This document shows, piece after piece, positions 1 through 9,241 of a stretch of 64,000 nucleotides of DNA. The stretch comes from Acidobacteriota bacterium. GTDB lineage: Bacteria; Acidobacteriota; Terriglobia; Acidiferrales; UBA7541. The first letter of the stretch is position 1; the number at the start of each line of letters is the position of its first letter. The translations under genes were made by a program, and so were the position numbers. Under the pieces are notes generated by a model that had not been told where the DNA came from, did not search any database, and saw only the letters and a program-made list of their open reading frames with translations. The stretch covers positions 1-64,000 of the forward strand of contig JABCZG010000002.1 in assembly GCA_013289835.1 (NCBI GenBank). The letters are read 5' to 3'.

Positions 1-478
1 AGCGGTAGCCCCTAATGGACGCATGGCATCTGTACTCATTGCGGGTTTATCCTCCCAAGCTGCCGGAGCGGACTTCGGCGGCTGATTCAATTGTGAATTT
101 CTTGGATCCGGGTGGCCGGGTAGCGGCACATCCGGTTTCTTATTGCCCCACATCGGTCCTCCCAAAGGGACAGCACCACCCCACGCGGAATTCCGGCCGG
201 GGTAAGCAAACTTTATTCCGGGGAAGTGCGCGCAGCAAACAAAGTATGAAAGCGCTGTTCCAGACAGTTACTAGACTTTGGGACAGGACGTGCCGGGCCT
301 GGGTAGGCTCAATCCACCGAAAGTGTGAAGGAATGCGGAGGAAATGTAAAGCGGAGTGTGGGGTGGTGGCCCACAGTAATGCGACTAACCAAGAATTGGC
401 TTATAGCTTCCCCTGGGGAGATTAGCCATGGCAAGCGGAGCTATCGCAGTTATCTTTCAGCCGCGGGCTTCTATGAGT
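1..478. other. Stretch without a recognisable gene
   Basis: I find no convincing gene, RNA or repeat here. One open frame of about 136 codons runs left to right (15-425). Its translation is rich in Arg, Ser and Cys, has no hydrophobic core or known motif, and lacks a clear ribosome binding site, so I read it as chance. The far left may hold the control region of a gene outside the window. Confidence 0.5.
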
Positions 479-1306
479 TTAACCTGCGGTCCTGAAACGT
501 TGGTAAACGAGCCAAGCGAGGACCAACCACGTCATAACGTAGGTCGGCACCACAAGCCTGGGCAACGTTTTTCCGCGCCAAACTCTCCACAGCGAGTACG
601 TTCCTGCTCCCTGCAATGCAAGGGCAGCGACCCCCGCACTAATGACAACCGTTCGGACATGAGAAGTGAATAGGAAAAAATAGGCCACAAGCAGCAGGAC
701 GAGCGGCAGTATTGACCACGGATGGAATTTTGCTTTGTGCGGAGTAAGCGCGCCGTGCGCGAGCAGTTCGCTCTTCAATACATCAAAGTCCTTAACTTCC
801 CTTGGTATCGCAATTTGTCGTCTCGGGTCACCACCTCGGACAAGCAGTCGGCCGCGATATTCGTAAAGAGAATCTATTTGGTCCAAAGGTATCTGAATGC
901 GTGTTGATTCTTCGCCCGTTTGAACTATCTTGCCATCGAAGATTTCGAAGCGAAGCCTCCGCAGAGACTTTATTTTGCCTTCTTCAATGGCCAATACAGC
1001 TGCACCCGCGCACGTAGCCAGCACGAATGCACCAGCTATCCACCCAATCGCATGTCCTACCGAATCGCTGAGTCCAGCTGGCTCGTAGACAGAAAATATG
1101 AGAATTCCCAGCAGTACGACGATCGCGCCCCGGCCTATGGAGCGGAACTGTCGCTGATAAGGGCTATTGGGAGGTACCTCGTAAACCGTCATGACCCCGC
1201 AAGTATAAAGCATGAAAAGAAATATGGGCAGAACCTGCGCGATATGCAGCTGCCTGTCAGGAACAAGAATTATGGCCGTTAGTGGACCGATTGAATCCGT
1301 AGCCAC
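479..1306 (-). CDS. Hypothetical six-helix membrane protein with a central soluble domain
   Basis: A 275-residue protein of unknown function that starts with GTG. About three hydrophobic segments lie between residues 20 and 106 and three more between about 197 and 268. They flank a soluble stretch (about 108-190) of alternating strands, with phrases such as RFEIFDGKIV, IQIPLDQIDSLYEY and IAIPREVKDF. That layout recalls bacterial PH-like/YcxB-like domains inserted in small membrane proteins; this is inference from pattern only. The ribosome binding site is weak. The next gene upstream on the same strand ends elsewhere and no functional partner is evident. Confidence 0.6.
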   Translation of the reverse strand: MATDSIGPLTAIILVPDRQLHIAQVLPIFLFMLYTCGVMTVYEVPPNSPYQRQFRSIGRGAIVVLLGILIFSVYEPAGLSDSVGHAIGWIAGAFVLATCAGAAVLAIEEGKIKSLRRLRFEIFDGKIVQTGEESTRIQIPLDQIDSLYEYRGRLLVRGGDPRRQIAIPREVKDFDVLKSELLAHGALTPHKAKFHPWSILPLVLLLVAYFFLFTSHVRTVVISAGVAALALQGAGTYSLWRVWRGKTLPRLVVPTYVMTWLVLAWLVYQRFRTAG

Positions 1307-1425
1307 AATCGGACAAAGAGCAACCGTTGTGGTGCGTAGCGAGCAGCTAGGAGCTTGGTTTGTCCGGAACGGGCTGGGTGGTTGAGGGGCTCGGGCAATG
1401 GAACCAATCGGGAGGTTTCGTTTTC

Positions 1426-2085
1426 CTAGTTTTTACGATGGCAATCGTCACCATCAACGCGCCGTTTCACGACCGTCTCTTTTCCATTGCTCCACGAGCT
1501 AACAACTCGCGTGAATCCTCCGTCGGCGGCAGTCTCCTGCGACTCAATTCGCACTGGCAATAGCTCACCTTCGACCCATCGGTAGGTACCGCTCTCATAC
1601 GCGCATCCTGCCGCTCCGCTATTCACGTAAGTCGTGACGAGCTTATTACGGCAATCGATTTTTTCCAGTGGCAGGCTCGAAAATCGGGGATATTCGACAA
1701 ACAAACTGCGTGCAGGATTGAACCGATACAAGTGATACCAGGCGTCTCCGTGGATACCGACTGATATTTGCACTAGCAAATCCTTGTAACCGTCGCAGTC
1801 GACATCCCGCAGCGACACTACTTCCTTCCACGGTCCGCGGAAAATTGGCGTGTCCTCACCCGCGAAGAGAATAGTTTGTACGGGCCTCCCTGCGCTTCGG
1901 ACTTCAATACGGTCAATGGCGCGAAATCCCTCGGTCATTCCGTCCTTCTTGTCGTCGATATGCACGCGGAATTCGAAGGGTGAAAGAGACGGATGGACAA
2001 TTCCAGTAAAGCTATTGGACTGCGCGGTGGCAACACACGCGACAGCGAAAAGAATGGTTGGCAGCAATTTCAGACGTGTCAACAT
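1426..2085 (-). CDS. Secreted protein of the XAC2610/FG-GAP-like type
   Basis: A 219-residue protein with a clear Sec signal peptide (hydrophobic LLPTILFAVACVA followed by TAQS), so it should be exported. The middle carries DVDCDGYKDLLVQ, the Asp/Gly-rich calcium-loop signature of FG-GAP/VCBS-like repeats, followed by YHLYRFNPARSLFVEYP, as found in XAC2610-related proteins. Three Cys residues in the second half could form disulphides outside the cytoplasm. The precise role is unknown. It is separated from both neighbours by more than 100 bp and is probably its own transcription unit. Confidence 0.6.
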   Translation of the reverse strand: MLTRLKLLPTILFAVACVATAQSNSFTGIVHPSLSPFEFRVHIDDKKDGMTEGFRAIDRIEVRSAGRPVQTILFAGEDTPIFRGPWKEVVSLRDVDCDGYKDLLVQISVGIHGDAWYHLYRFNPARSLFVEYPRFSSLPLEKIDCRNKLVTTYVNSGAAGCAYESGTYRWVEGELLPVRIESQETAADGGFTRVVSSWSNGKETVVKRRVDGDDCHRKN

Positions 2086-2223
2086 CGCCCCAGTATACTG
2101 GGATTCTCGTTTCTAGCTTACTGTCCGGCCCGAAGCATTAGCTCTTGCGCCCGGGCGTGTCCAAGTTCTCCCTGATTGACCTAGTCGGAAAAAAGAAGAC
2201 CGACAGTGGGGCGGAGGGTGCTG

Positions 2224-3429
2224 TTAGGAGCTTGGTTTGTCCGGCACGGGCGCGGTGGCCAGAAAATCGGCGGTGAAGCGCTGGGCGTAGGAATCGAGCA
2301 AGTGCTGGATGCGCTCGTGGCTGGGGGATTTCAGAACGAAGCCAGCGTGGTGAAACCTCTTGATGCGATAGAAGATTTCGGGATCGGTGTAGGCGGAGGT
2401 ATCGGGCTGCTCCTGGCGCGCGAGCGAGAGAATCACGCCAGCGTGTTCGCGGCGCAAGGGCGGAAGCTCGTAGGGCTGCTTCCCTGCTCCGACTTCGAGG
2501 CGCGCCCACTCTCGCCAGAGGTTGATGCCGCTGGCGGCTTCAACGAGGTCGGTGATGTAGGCGCCGCCAACGCGGGCGGCGACTTCGATGAAATAAAATT
2601 TGCCATCGGCGTGGGATTTCAGGAATTCGGCGTGCGTGACGCCGCGAACGAAGCCGAGGCCTTCGAGCAAATTGCGGTTGATCGCTTGGAGCGATTTGTT
2701 TTCTTCGCCGTCGGCGGGAAGCGAGCGCGTGGTGAAGACGCCGCCATGGTGAGAAGTATCGAGCGGGGGCGTGCCATAGGCGTGGGCCTCGGCAAAAACG
2801 ACGCCCCGCTCGGAGACCACGCTATCTATGTGATAGACCGAGCCGGGAAGAAATTCCTCGAGGAGATAGAACGATTGCTGATCGCCGAGCTGGTCCAGCC
2901 AGTGCCATAACTGGTCGGGGTAATGAATCTTCTTCATGCCGATGCCGGAGGCTTGTGAGCGAGGCTTGAGTAACCAGGGATCGGGAACGCGGGACATGAA
3001 TTCGCGGAGATTGTCGTAGTTCAAGACGTGAACAAATTCGGGGACGAGAATGCCCGCTTCTTTAGCACGCGCGCGCATGGCCAGCTTGTCGCGGAAATAA
3101 CGAACCGTCGTGAGGCCCATGCCGGGAATGCGCAGGTGCTCGCGGAGGGCGGAAACATTTTCCATGTCGAATTCGTCGAGCGCCACGATGCGGTCGATTT
3201 GGCGGGAGCGCGCGTAGTAGCTGACCGAATAGATCAGCCCTTGCAACGGAAGATCTTCCGGCATGGTGAAAACATCGTCGAGGCAATCGAACGGCCAGTC
3301 GCCGTTGCGGAATTTTTCGACGGTCAGGAGAAGAACATGGCAGCCGATAGCTTTGCAGGTGCGGATAAATTCCTGGCCCTTTTCGTAGGAGCTGACACAG
3401 AGGATGGTGTGAGGCCGGCCTTCCTGCAT
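2224..3429 (-). CDS. ATP-grasp domain protein
   Basis: A 401-residue ATP-grasp ligase-like protein. The first ~100 residues form an alpha/beta pre-ATP-grasp domain (ILCVSSYEKGQEFI, DRIVALDEFDMEN). The ATP-grasp core follows, with PWLLKPRSQASGIGMKK as the nucleotide-binding Lys strand, YLLEEFLPGSVYHID, and FYFIEVAARVGG as the metal-binding Glu/Asn region. Such proteins join a carboxylate to an amine or thiol using ATP; the substrate cannot be read from sequence. A strong ribosome binding site (AGGGGG, 6 bp away) supports this start. It lies 48 bp after the esterase gene and is probably co-transcribed with it and pyruvate carboxylase. Confidence 0.8.
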   Translation of the reverse strand: MQEGRPHTILCVSSYEKGQEFIRTCKAIGCHVLLLTVEKFRNGDWPFDCLDDVFTMPEDLPLQGLIYSVSYYARSRQIDRIVALDEFDMENVSALREHLRIPGMGLTTVRYFRDKLAMRARAKEAGILVPEFVHVLNYDNLREFMSRVPDPWLLKPRSQASGIGMKKIHYPDQLWHWLDQLGDQQSFYLLEEFLPGSVYHIDSVVSERGVVFAEAHAYGTPPLDTSHHGGVFTTRSLPADGEENKSLQAINRNLLEGLGFVRGVTHAEFLKSHADGKFYFIEVAARVGGAYITDLVEAASGINLWREWARLEVGAGKQPYELPPLRREHAGVILSLARQEQPDTSAYTDPEIFYRIKRFHHAGFVLKSPSHERIQHLLDSYAQRFTADFLATAPVPDKPSS

Positions 3430-3477
3430 TCGACGCCCCCTGGCGACGCGGAACTTGAGCGCGGATTATACAGCGGG

Positions 3478-4248
3478 CTAGCGCGGGGGATACAGAAATT
3501 GCAAAAACGGCGCGACGCGCTGGGCCCAGGCGGCTTCGTTGTGCTCCGCGCCTTCCACGCGCTCGTAGTGCAGGTCGCGTTCGAGCTGCCAGCCTTTTTC
3601 GAGGAGCACGTCGCGGAAGCGCTCGACGTCCTGCACGATGCGCGGGCCTTCGCGCGTGCCGATATCCAGCCAGATGCTCGGACGCGGCTCGACGGTTGCC
3701 GTCTGGGCAAATCTGAGAATGACTTGCTGGTTCCACCAGACCGAAGGCGAGAGCGCGGCAATTCTCCCAAAAACGCGGTAATGCTGGAGTCCCAGATAGA
3801 GAGAGACCAGGCCGCCCAGCGAGGAACCGCCGATGCCGGTGCGTTGAGAGCCGGATAGCGTGCGGTATTCGCGATCGATGAAGGGTTTTACTTCTTCCAG
3901 CAGAAATTTTGCGTAGCGGTCGGCGCGGCCGCCGCCGAGTTTGGGAACGTGCGTCGGTGTGTACTCGCGGATGCGCGCCTTGGTGTTGTACATGCCGACG
4001 ATGATGAGAGGCTCCACGGTGCCAGCGTTAATGCACTGATCCGCGGTCTGGCCGACGTGCCAATCCTGGCCGGGGATAAAAGAAGTGGCGCCGTCGAAAA
4101 GATTCTGGCCGTCGTGAAGATAGAGGACAGGAAAATGGCGCAAGTACTGTTCGGCGTAACCAGGCGGCGTGTAGACGATAAGGTCGCGCTGATTGCGAAG
4201 GAAGCGAGAGCGAAATTGTTCGTGCTTGCGGAGCTGTCCGGAACTCAC
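3478..4248 (-). CDS. Alpha/beta-hydrolase esterase (enterochelin esterase/esterase D type)
   Basis: A 256-residue cytoplasmic esterase of the PF00756 type. The substrate-cradle entry is RDLIVYTPPGY...FPVLYLHDGQNLF. The nucleophile elbow is GGSSLGG (GxSxGG form), the likely acid lies in WLDIGTREG, and the catalytic His is in EGAEHNEAAW, so the triad is complete. It starts with GTG, and the GTGA start-stop overlap with pyruvate carboxylase indicates translational coupling. There is no siderophore cluster nearby, so the enterochelin name should not be taken as function; a general carboxylesterase role is safer. Confidence 0.85.
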   Translation of the reverse strand: MSSGQLRKHEQFRSRFLRNQRDLIVYTPPGYAEQYLRHFPVLYLHDGQNLFDGATSFIPGQDWHVGQTADQCINAGTVEPLIIVGMYNTKARIREYTPTHVPKLGGGRADRYAKFLLEEVKPFIDREYRTLSGSQRTGIGGSSLGGLVSLYLGLQHYRVFGRIAALSPSVWWNQQVILRFAQTATVEPRPSIWLDIGTREGPRIVQDVERFRDVLLEKGWQLERDLHYERVEGAEHNEAAWAQRVAPFLQFLYPPR

Positions 4249-7200
4249 GGTGCGATGGTCACCAGAAGGTCTTTCGCCTCGACGTGTTGCCCGGGTGTCA
4301 CCAGGAGCTTGACGATGCGGCCGGAAATGGGCGCGTAGATATTGGACTGCATTTTCATGGCTTCGAGGGTGAGAAGTTTTGCGCCGCGTTCCACGGCGTG
4401 ATTGGCTTGCACGGCAATGCCGCTGATCACGCCCGCGGTGGGAGCTGCGACCTGGCCGGGTTCGGCGGGATCGGCCTTGGGGTGCGCGCGCTCGACGACG
4501 CGCAGGGCACGGTCGCGCACGTTTACTTCGCGAGGCTGGCCGTTCAATTCGAAGAAGAGAGTTCGGGTGCCATCGGGATGCGGTTCGCTGATGGTCAGGA
4601 ATTTGATGATGAGCGATTTTCCGGATTCGATCTCGACAGTGATTTCCTGGCCGGATTTTAGTCCGTAGAAAAAAATGGGCGTGGGCAGGACGCTGACGTC
4701 GGCGTAGGTCTGGCGGAACTTGTCGTATTTCGCGAAGACTTCGGGATAGAGAAGGTGGCTTAGCAAATCATCGCGCCTGACAGCATGGCCAAGTTTACTC
4801 TCGAGGGATTTTTGTTCGTCGTCGAGATTTACGGCCTCGAGATTCGCGCTGGGACGGCCTTTGAGCGGGGCCTGGCCGCGAAGAATGATTTTCTGGAGCT
4901 TCTTCGGCCAGCCACCGGGAGGCACGCCGAGAACGCCGGAAAACATCTCGACGACGGAGTTGGGGAACGAGACATCGTGGTGTTCGTCGAGATGAAGAAC
5001 GTCGGCGGGCTGCATTTCTTTGGCCATCAGGAAAAGCGTCATGTCGCCGACGACTTTGCTCGAAGGAGTTACTTTTACGATGTCGCCGAAAAGCTGGTTC
5101 ACTTCGGCGTACATTTTCTCTACTTCGCGCCAGCGGTGACCGAGGCCCATGGCGGTGGCCTGTTCGCGTAGATTGGTGTATTGGCCGCCGGGAATTTCGT
5201 GCTGATAGAGGCGCGCCGAGCCGGCCTTCGGCCCGGAGTCAAACGGCAAATAGTAGGTGCGAACGGTCTCCCAAAAATCGGAGCACTCGTTGAGCGTGTC
5301 TATGTCCACTGCGGTGTCGCGTGGAGTGTGACGCAGGGCTTCGACGATGGAATTGAGATTCGGCTGGCTGGTGCCGCCGCTCATGGCGGCGAGAGCGCCA
5401 TCGGCGACGTCCACTCCCGCGTCCGCCGCTTTCAGCACGGAGGCGGCGTTGATACCGCTGGTATCGTGCGTATGAAAGTGAATAGGAAGCGCAATTTCCT
5501 CGCGCAGCGTTTTCACCAATTCGAATGCGGCGTAGGGCTTGCAAAGGCCGGCCATGTCTTTGATGGCGAGGAAATGCGCGCCGAGTTTTTCCAGTTGCTT
5601 GGCGAGGGCCACGTAGTATTTGAGCGAATACTTTGGCCGGCCTTTGTCGAGGATGTCGCCGGTGTAGCAAATGGCTGATTCGCAGACGGCCCCAGTTTCC
5701 AGCACGGCGTCGATCGAAACGCGCATGTTGTCGATGGAATTGAGCGAATCGAAAATGCGGAAAATGTCGATGCCCTGGGCGTGCGCTTCGCGAACAAATT
5801 CGATGATGACATTGTCAGGGTAGGACGCGTAGCCAACAGCGTTGGCACCGCGAAGAAGCATCTGGAAACAGATGTTGGGTATCCGCTGGCGGAGTTCGCG
5901 CAAGCGCTGCCAGGGATCTTCGTGCAAGAAGCGGAGCGAAGTGTCAAACGTCGCGCCGCCCCACATTTCGAGGCTGAAGAGATTCGGTAGTCGCTGAGCG
6001 ACGGCGCTGGCGGTGGCCAGCAAATCGTACGTGCGGACGCGCGTGGCCATCAGCGATTGATGAGCGTCGCGAAACATCGTGTCCGTGAGCAGCAGGCGCT
6101 TTTCCTTGCGCGCCCAGACAGCAAAGTTCTTTGGGCCAAGTTTTTGCAAAAGTTGACGCGTGCCGGCAGGCGGTTTGATTCCCGGTGCGGCGGGAACGAC
6201 GGGAATTTCGAATTCCTGAAGTGCCGGCTTCCCCTTCACTTCCGGGTTGCCATTGAGAATGACGTCGCCGACGTAGGAGAGAAGTTTGGTGGCGCGATCG
6301 CCGCGGGTCGGGAAGCGAAAAAGTTCAGGGGAATCGTCGAGGAACGAAGTGGTGACGTCACCTGCGCGAAACTTAGGGTGGTTCACGACGTTTTCGACAA
6401 AAGGAATGTTCGTTTTGACGCCACGAATGCGGAATTCGCGGAGAGCGCGGTCCATGCGCTGGCAGGCTTCGGGGAGATTTGTGCCCCAGGCGGTGACTTT
6501 GACGAGCAGCGAATCGTAGTAGGCCGCGAGCACCGCGCCGGAATAGGCGGTGCCGCCATCGAGGCGAATGCCGAAACCGGCCGGAGAACGATAGGTGGAA
6601 ATTTTCCCATAGTCGGGAGCGAAATTTTTCTCCGGGTCTTCGGTGGTCACCCGGCATTGCAGCGCCGCGCCGTTGAGCGGGACATTCTCTTGTTTCGGCA
6701 GATCCATCGGCGGCTGATGCAGTTGATAACCTTGCGCCACGAGAATCTGCGAGCGCACCAAATCGATGCCGGTAATCATTTCGGTTACGGTGTGCTCGAC
6801 CTGGATGCGCGGATTGACTTCGATGAAATACCACTTCAGCGAATCCACGTCGTAGAGAAATTCGACGGTGCCGGCGTTGCGGTAGTTTGCTTTGCGCGCG
6901 AGCTGCACTGCTGCATCACACAGCTCGCGGCGAATGCTGGCGGAAAGATTGGCGGCGGGCGCGACTTCCACTACTTTTTGGTGGCGGCGCTGCACGGAGC
7001 AGTCACGCTCGTAGAGATGCAGAAGATTGCCGTGATGATCGGCAAGGATCTGGACTTCGAGATGCCGCGCGTGCGGCAGATATTTCTCCAAAAAGACGGA
7101 AGCATCGCCGAACGCGGAGCGCGCTTCGCCCTGCGCTTCTTCGAGCAGCGCTTCCAGCTGGGAGGCAGAATGCACGACGCGCATGCCGCGGCCGCCTCCG

Positions 7201-7703
7201 CCCATCGCGGCCTTCACGATGACTGGATAGCCGATCTCTAGCGCGATTTTGTGGGCCTCCGCTGCGGACTTGACCGGATTTTCCGTCCCAGGCAAAACGG
7301 GAACTCCCGCAGAAGCAGCGAGTCTTCGCGCGGCGGTCTTGTCTCCAAGCAATTCCAAGAGCTCGGGCGGCGGACCTATAAAAATGAGGCCTGCTTTTTC
7401 GCAGGCGCGAGCCAGCGCGGGATTCTCGGAAAGAAAGCCATAGCCAGGGTGGATGGCGTCCACGCCCTTTTCTTTCGCGAGCGCCACGAGTCCGGCGATG
7501 TCCAGGTAAGCTTCGACGGGACCTTTGCCGGCGCCGATCTGATAGGCTTCGTCGGCCTTAAAGCGGTGCAGGGCCAGGCGATCTTCGTGCGAATATATCG
7601 CCACCGTGCGAAGGCCCAGCTCATTCGCGGCGCGAAAGATGCGAATGGCAATTTCGCTGCGATTGGCGGCGAGCAGTTTTTGAATTGGCTTGGTCTTCTT
7701 CAT
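4245..7703 (-). CDS. pyc: Pyruvate carboxylase
   Basis: A single-chain pyruvate carboxylase (1152 residues), which carboxylates pyruvate to oxaloacetate using biotin and ATP and so replenishes the TCA cycle. The order is complete: biotin carboxylase (LLAANRSEIAIRI near the start, the Gly-rich KAAMGGGGRGMR loop, EVNPRIQVEHTVTE), carboxyltransferase (DTMFRDAHQSLMATR, AIKDMAG with the carboxylated Lys, HFHTHDTSG for the metal), tetramerisation region, and biotinyl domain with EAMKM (Lys about 1117). An upstream in-frame ATG at 7781 exists, but the extra 26 residues are Cys/Arg-rich and unlike the family, so I place the start at 7703 just before KPIQKLLAANRSE. Confidence 0.95.
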   Translation of the reverse strand: MKKTKPIQKLLAANRSEIAIRIFRAANELGLRTVAIYSHEDRLALHRFKADEAYQIGAGKGPVEAYLDIAGLVALAKEKGVDAIHPGYGFLSENPALARACEKAGLIFIGPPPELLELLGDKTAARRLAASAGVPVLPGTENPVKSAAEAHKIALEIGYPVIVKAAMGGGGRGMRVVHSASQLEALLEEAQGEARSAFGDASVFLEKYLPHARHLEVQILADHHGNLLHLYERDCSVQRRHQKVVEVAPAANLSASIRRELCDAAVQLARKANYRNAGTVEFLYDVDSLKWYFIEVNPRIQVEHTVTEMITGIDLVRSQILVAQGYQLHQPPMDLPKQENVPLNGAALQCRVTTEDPEKNFAPDYGKISTYRSPAGFGIRLDGGTAYSGAVLAAYYDSLLVKVTAWGTNLPEACQRMDRALREFRIRGVKTNIPFVENVVNHPKFRAGDVTTSFLDDSPELFRFPTRGDRATKLLSYVGDVILNGNPEVKGKPALQEFEIPVVPAAPGIKPPAGTRQLLQKLGPKNFAVWARKEKRLLLTDTMFRDAHQSLMATRVRTYDLLATASAVAQRLPNLFSLEMWGGATFDTSLRFLHEDPWQRLRELRQRIPNICFQMLLRGANAVGYASYPDNVIIEFVREAHAQGIDIFRIFDSLNSIDNMRVSIDAVLETGAVCESAICYTGDILDKGRPKYSLKYYVALAKQLEKLGAHFLAIKDMAGLCKPYAAFELVKTLREEIALPIHFHTHDTSGINAASVLKAADAGVDVADGALAAMSGGTSQPNLNSIVEALRHTPRDTAVDIDTLNECSDFWETVRTYYLPFDSGPKAGSARLYQHEIPGGQYTNLREQATAMGLGHRWREVEKMYAEVNQLFGDIVKVTPSSKVVGDMTLFLMAKEMQPADVLHLDEHHDVSFPNSVVEMFSGVLGVPPGGWPKKLQKIILRGQAPLKGRPSANLEAVNLDDEQKSLESKLGHAVRRDDLLSHLLYPEVFAKYDKFRQTYADVSVLPTPIFFYGLKSGQEITVEIESGKSLIIKFLTISEPHPDGTRTLFFELNGQPREVNVRDRALRVVERAHPKADPAEPGQVAAPTAGVISGIAVQANHAVERGAKLLTLEAMKMQSNIYAPISGRIVKLLVTPGQHVEAKDLLVTIAP

Positions 7704-7856
7704 ACCTGGAGCGACAAAAGCATCGCGCGAAATTCTACATTGTTTCACGCGCAAGCGGTGACAAGCCTGCAGTTTTTTCAATACTTTGAAGAAAGAAAGC
7801 TGATAGCCTTCGCAGAACCACCAAAAAGGATGGAGCGTTTCCCCGCGGCAGTGGCC

Positions 7857-9179
7857 TCAGAGCAATGGCGTCAATGCTTGCGGCATTCCCGCGGATGACC
7901 TAACTGCCGCCGGAGCGGGAGCCGCCTGCTTCAATTGTTCCAGTTGCACTTGGAGTTTCGCCCAAGCCTTCGCGTTTCGCTTGGTGGCGTAGGGAGCAGT
8001 AGGGTCCGCATAAAAGTGCAGCAAGTCCTCGCGCAGCTCCGGCGGAGTTCCGACAAATTTCAGGGCGGCCAGCCTGTCCAACAGCTCGGCGCGGGCATCG
8101 TCGTTCAGCCGGTATTTGCCAGGCCCAGTCTCTTCGCCGGTGTCAAAATTATCGTTGGGCAATTCCAGTTTGCCCTCGTCCAACTCGGCGATCAGTTTGT
8201 GGTAGCGGTCGAGCGTGGCGTTAAAGCTCGCGCGAAACATGCGCTGCGTTTCCGGCGTTGGGGTGCGGAACTCCAGCACTCTCAGCGGCCCAAATTTCGG
8301 AATCAACCTGAATAGAAACGCGAGGAATCTCTCGCCAATCGTCGGCTTCTGATAGTCCTTGCCCCACTCGCGCTCATAGTCGGAACGCGAAAGATTGTAG
8401 AGAAATTTTCTCTTGGTCATGCCAGGCAGGTCGTCTTTTATATCGTTTTTCTTGAGGCTCCATGCAATCTCGGTAGCCTTTGGAATGGTTTTGCTGACGT
8501 CGTGGCGGTATGAGCTGAGGGCTTTGTTCTCGTTGACGAGCACATCTTTCAGTTCCAACCCGTAAGTCTCTCGAAACGCCTGATCGAGCAGCGGCTGCGA
8601 CACTTCGAATCCGATAAGGTCATGATAGCCCTCCGGCGCATAGGTTTCCTGCGCCACTTCCAGTACGTCAAACCCGAATTCCGTTTTCATATGTGCCAGC
8701 GGATCTTGCTCGTAGGAAACCGTGTCCCCATATTTTTTCTTCAGCCGGGGATAGAGGATGGGAACCGCTCGGTTGGTGGCGAGGCGGTGGCCGTCATTGT
8801 CCGCGGCGTAATGAGCCAGCGCACCCAACGCGAATCCGTACTCATGCACATCCTTGGCATCGCGCAAAAGAGCCTGAACGAAATCTCCGCTGCGGACATA
8901 ATGCGTTAGTTCGCTGAAAAAAGGGCTGCCGTAAGGGTAGTAGCCCATGTCCTGAATGATGGTGCCGCCGTAGGCGTACGCTTGGGCCCCGCTGAGCTGC
9001 TCTTCCGTAGCCTGGGGAAATTTCTTTCGAAGCAGTGGCTTAAGATTCGTTTCCCAGGCGGCATCAATAATGGCCTCATGCGCAAGGACGGCGTAGGCAC
9101 GCAGAGGGGCCGGCCATGCGAGCGAAACCACGAGCACGCCAACAATCAGCGCGCGGAGGCGATGGAATTGCCGCGTCAT
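7857..9179 (-). CDS. Secreted zinc-dependent phospholipase C-like protein
   Basis: A 440-residue exported protein. A signal peptide (LIVGVLVVSLAWPAPLRAYA) is followed by features of the zinc-dependent phospholipase C/S1-P1 nuclease fold: AHEAIIDAAW, DMGYYPYGSPFFSELTHY and ALGAHYAAD-like ALAHYAADNDGH, which supply the His/Asp zinc ligands. The C-terminal half is helical and charged and extends beyond the minimal domain. It probably hydrolyses phospholipids or another phosphodiester outside the cytoplasm, though the substrate is unproven. It is 62 bp downstream of the protease gene on the same strand. Confidence 0.75.
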   Translation of the reverse strand: MTRQFHRLRALIVGVLVVSLAWPAPLRAYAVLAHEAIIDAAWETNLKPLLRKKFPQATEEQLSGAQAYAYGGTIIQDMGYYPYGSPFFSELTHYVRSGDFVQALLRDAKDVHEYGFALGALAHYAADNDGHRLATNRAVPILYPRLKKKYGDTVSYEQDPLAHMKTEFGFDVLEVAQETYAPEGYHDLIGFEVSQPLLDQAFRETYGLELKDVLVNENKALSSYRHDVSKTIPKATEIAWSLKKNDIKDDLPGMTKRKFLYNLSRSDYEREWGKDYQKPTIGERFLAFLFRLIPKFGPLRVLEFRTPTPETQRMFRASFNATLDRYHKLIAELDEGKLELPNDNFDTGEETGPGKYRLNDDARAELLDRLAALKFVGTPPELREDLLHFYADPTAPYATKRNAKAWAKLQVQLEQLKQAAPAPAAVRSSAGMPQALTPLL

Positions 9180-9241
9180 TCTTCCAACAAGGTAAAAGAA
9201 GCCCGCTTCAACTTCCAGTTCGAAAAAAACAAATTGTGAGC

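Noticed and set aside
15..425. 136-codon open frame at the left edge
   Set aside because: No ribosome binding site, Arg/Ser/Cys-rich output, no motif or hydrophobic core; looks like a chance frame.
6057..7241. 394-codon plus-strand frame
   Set aside because: Lies wholly opposite pyruvate carboxylase, whose domains are complete on the other strand.
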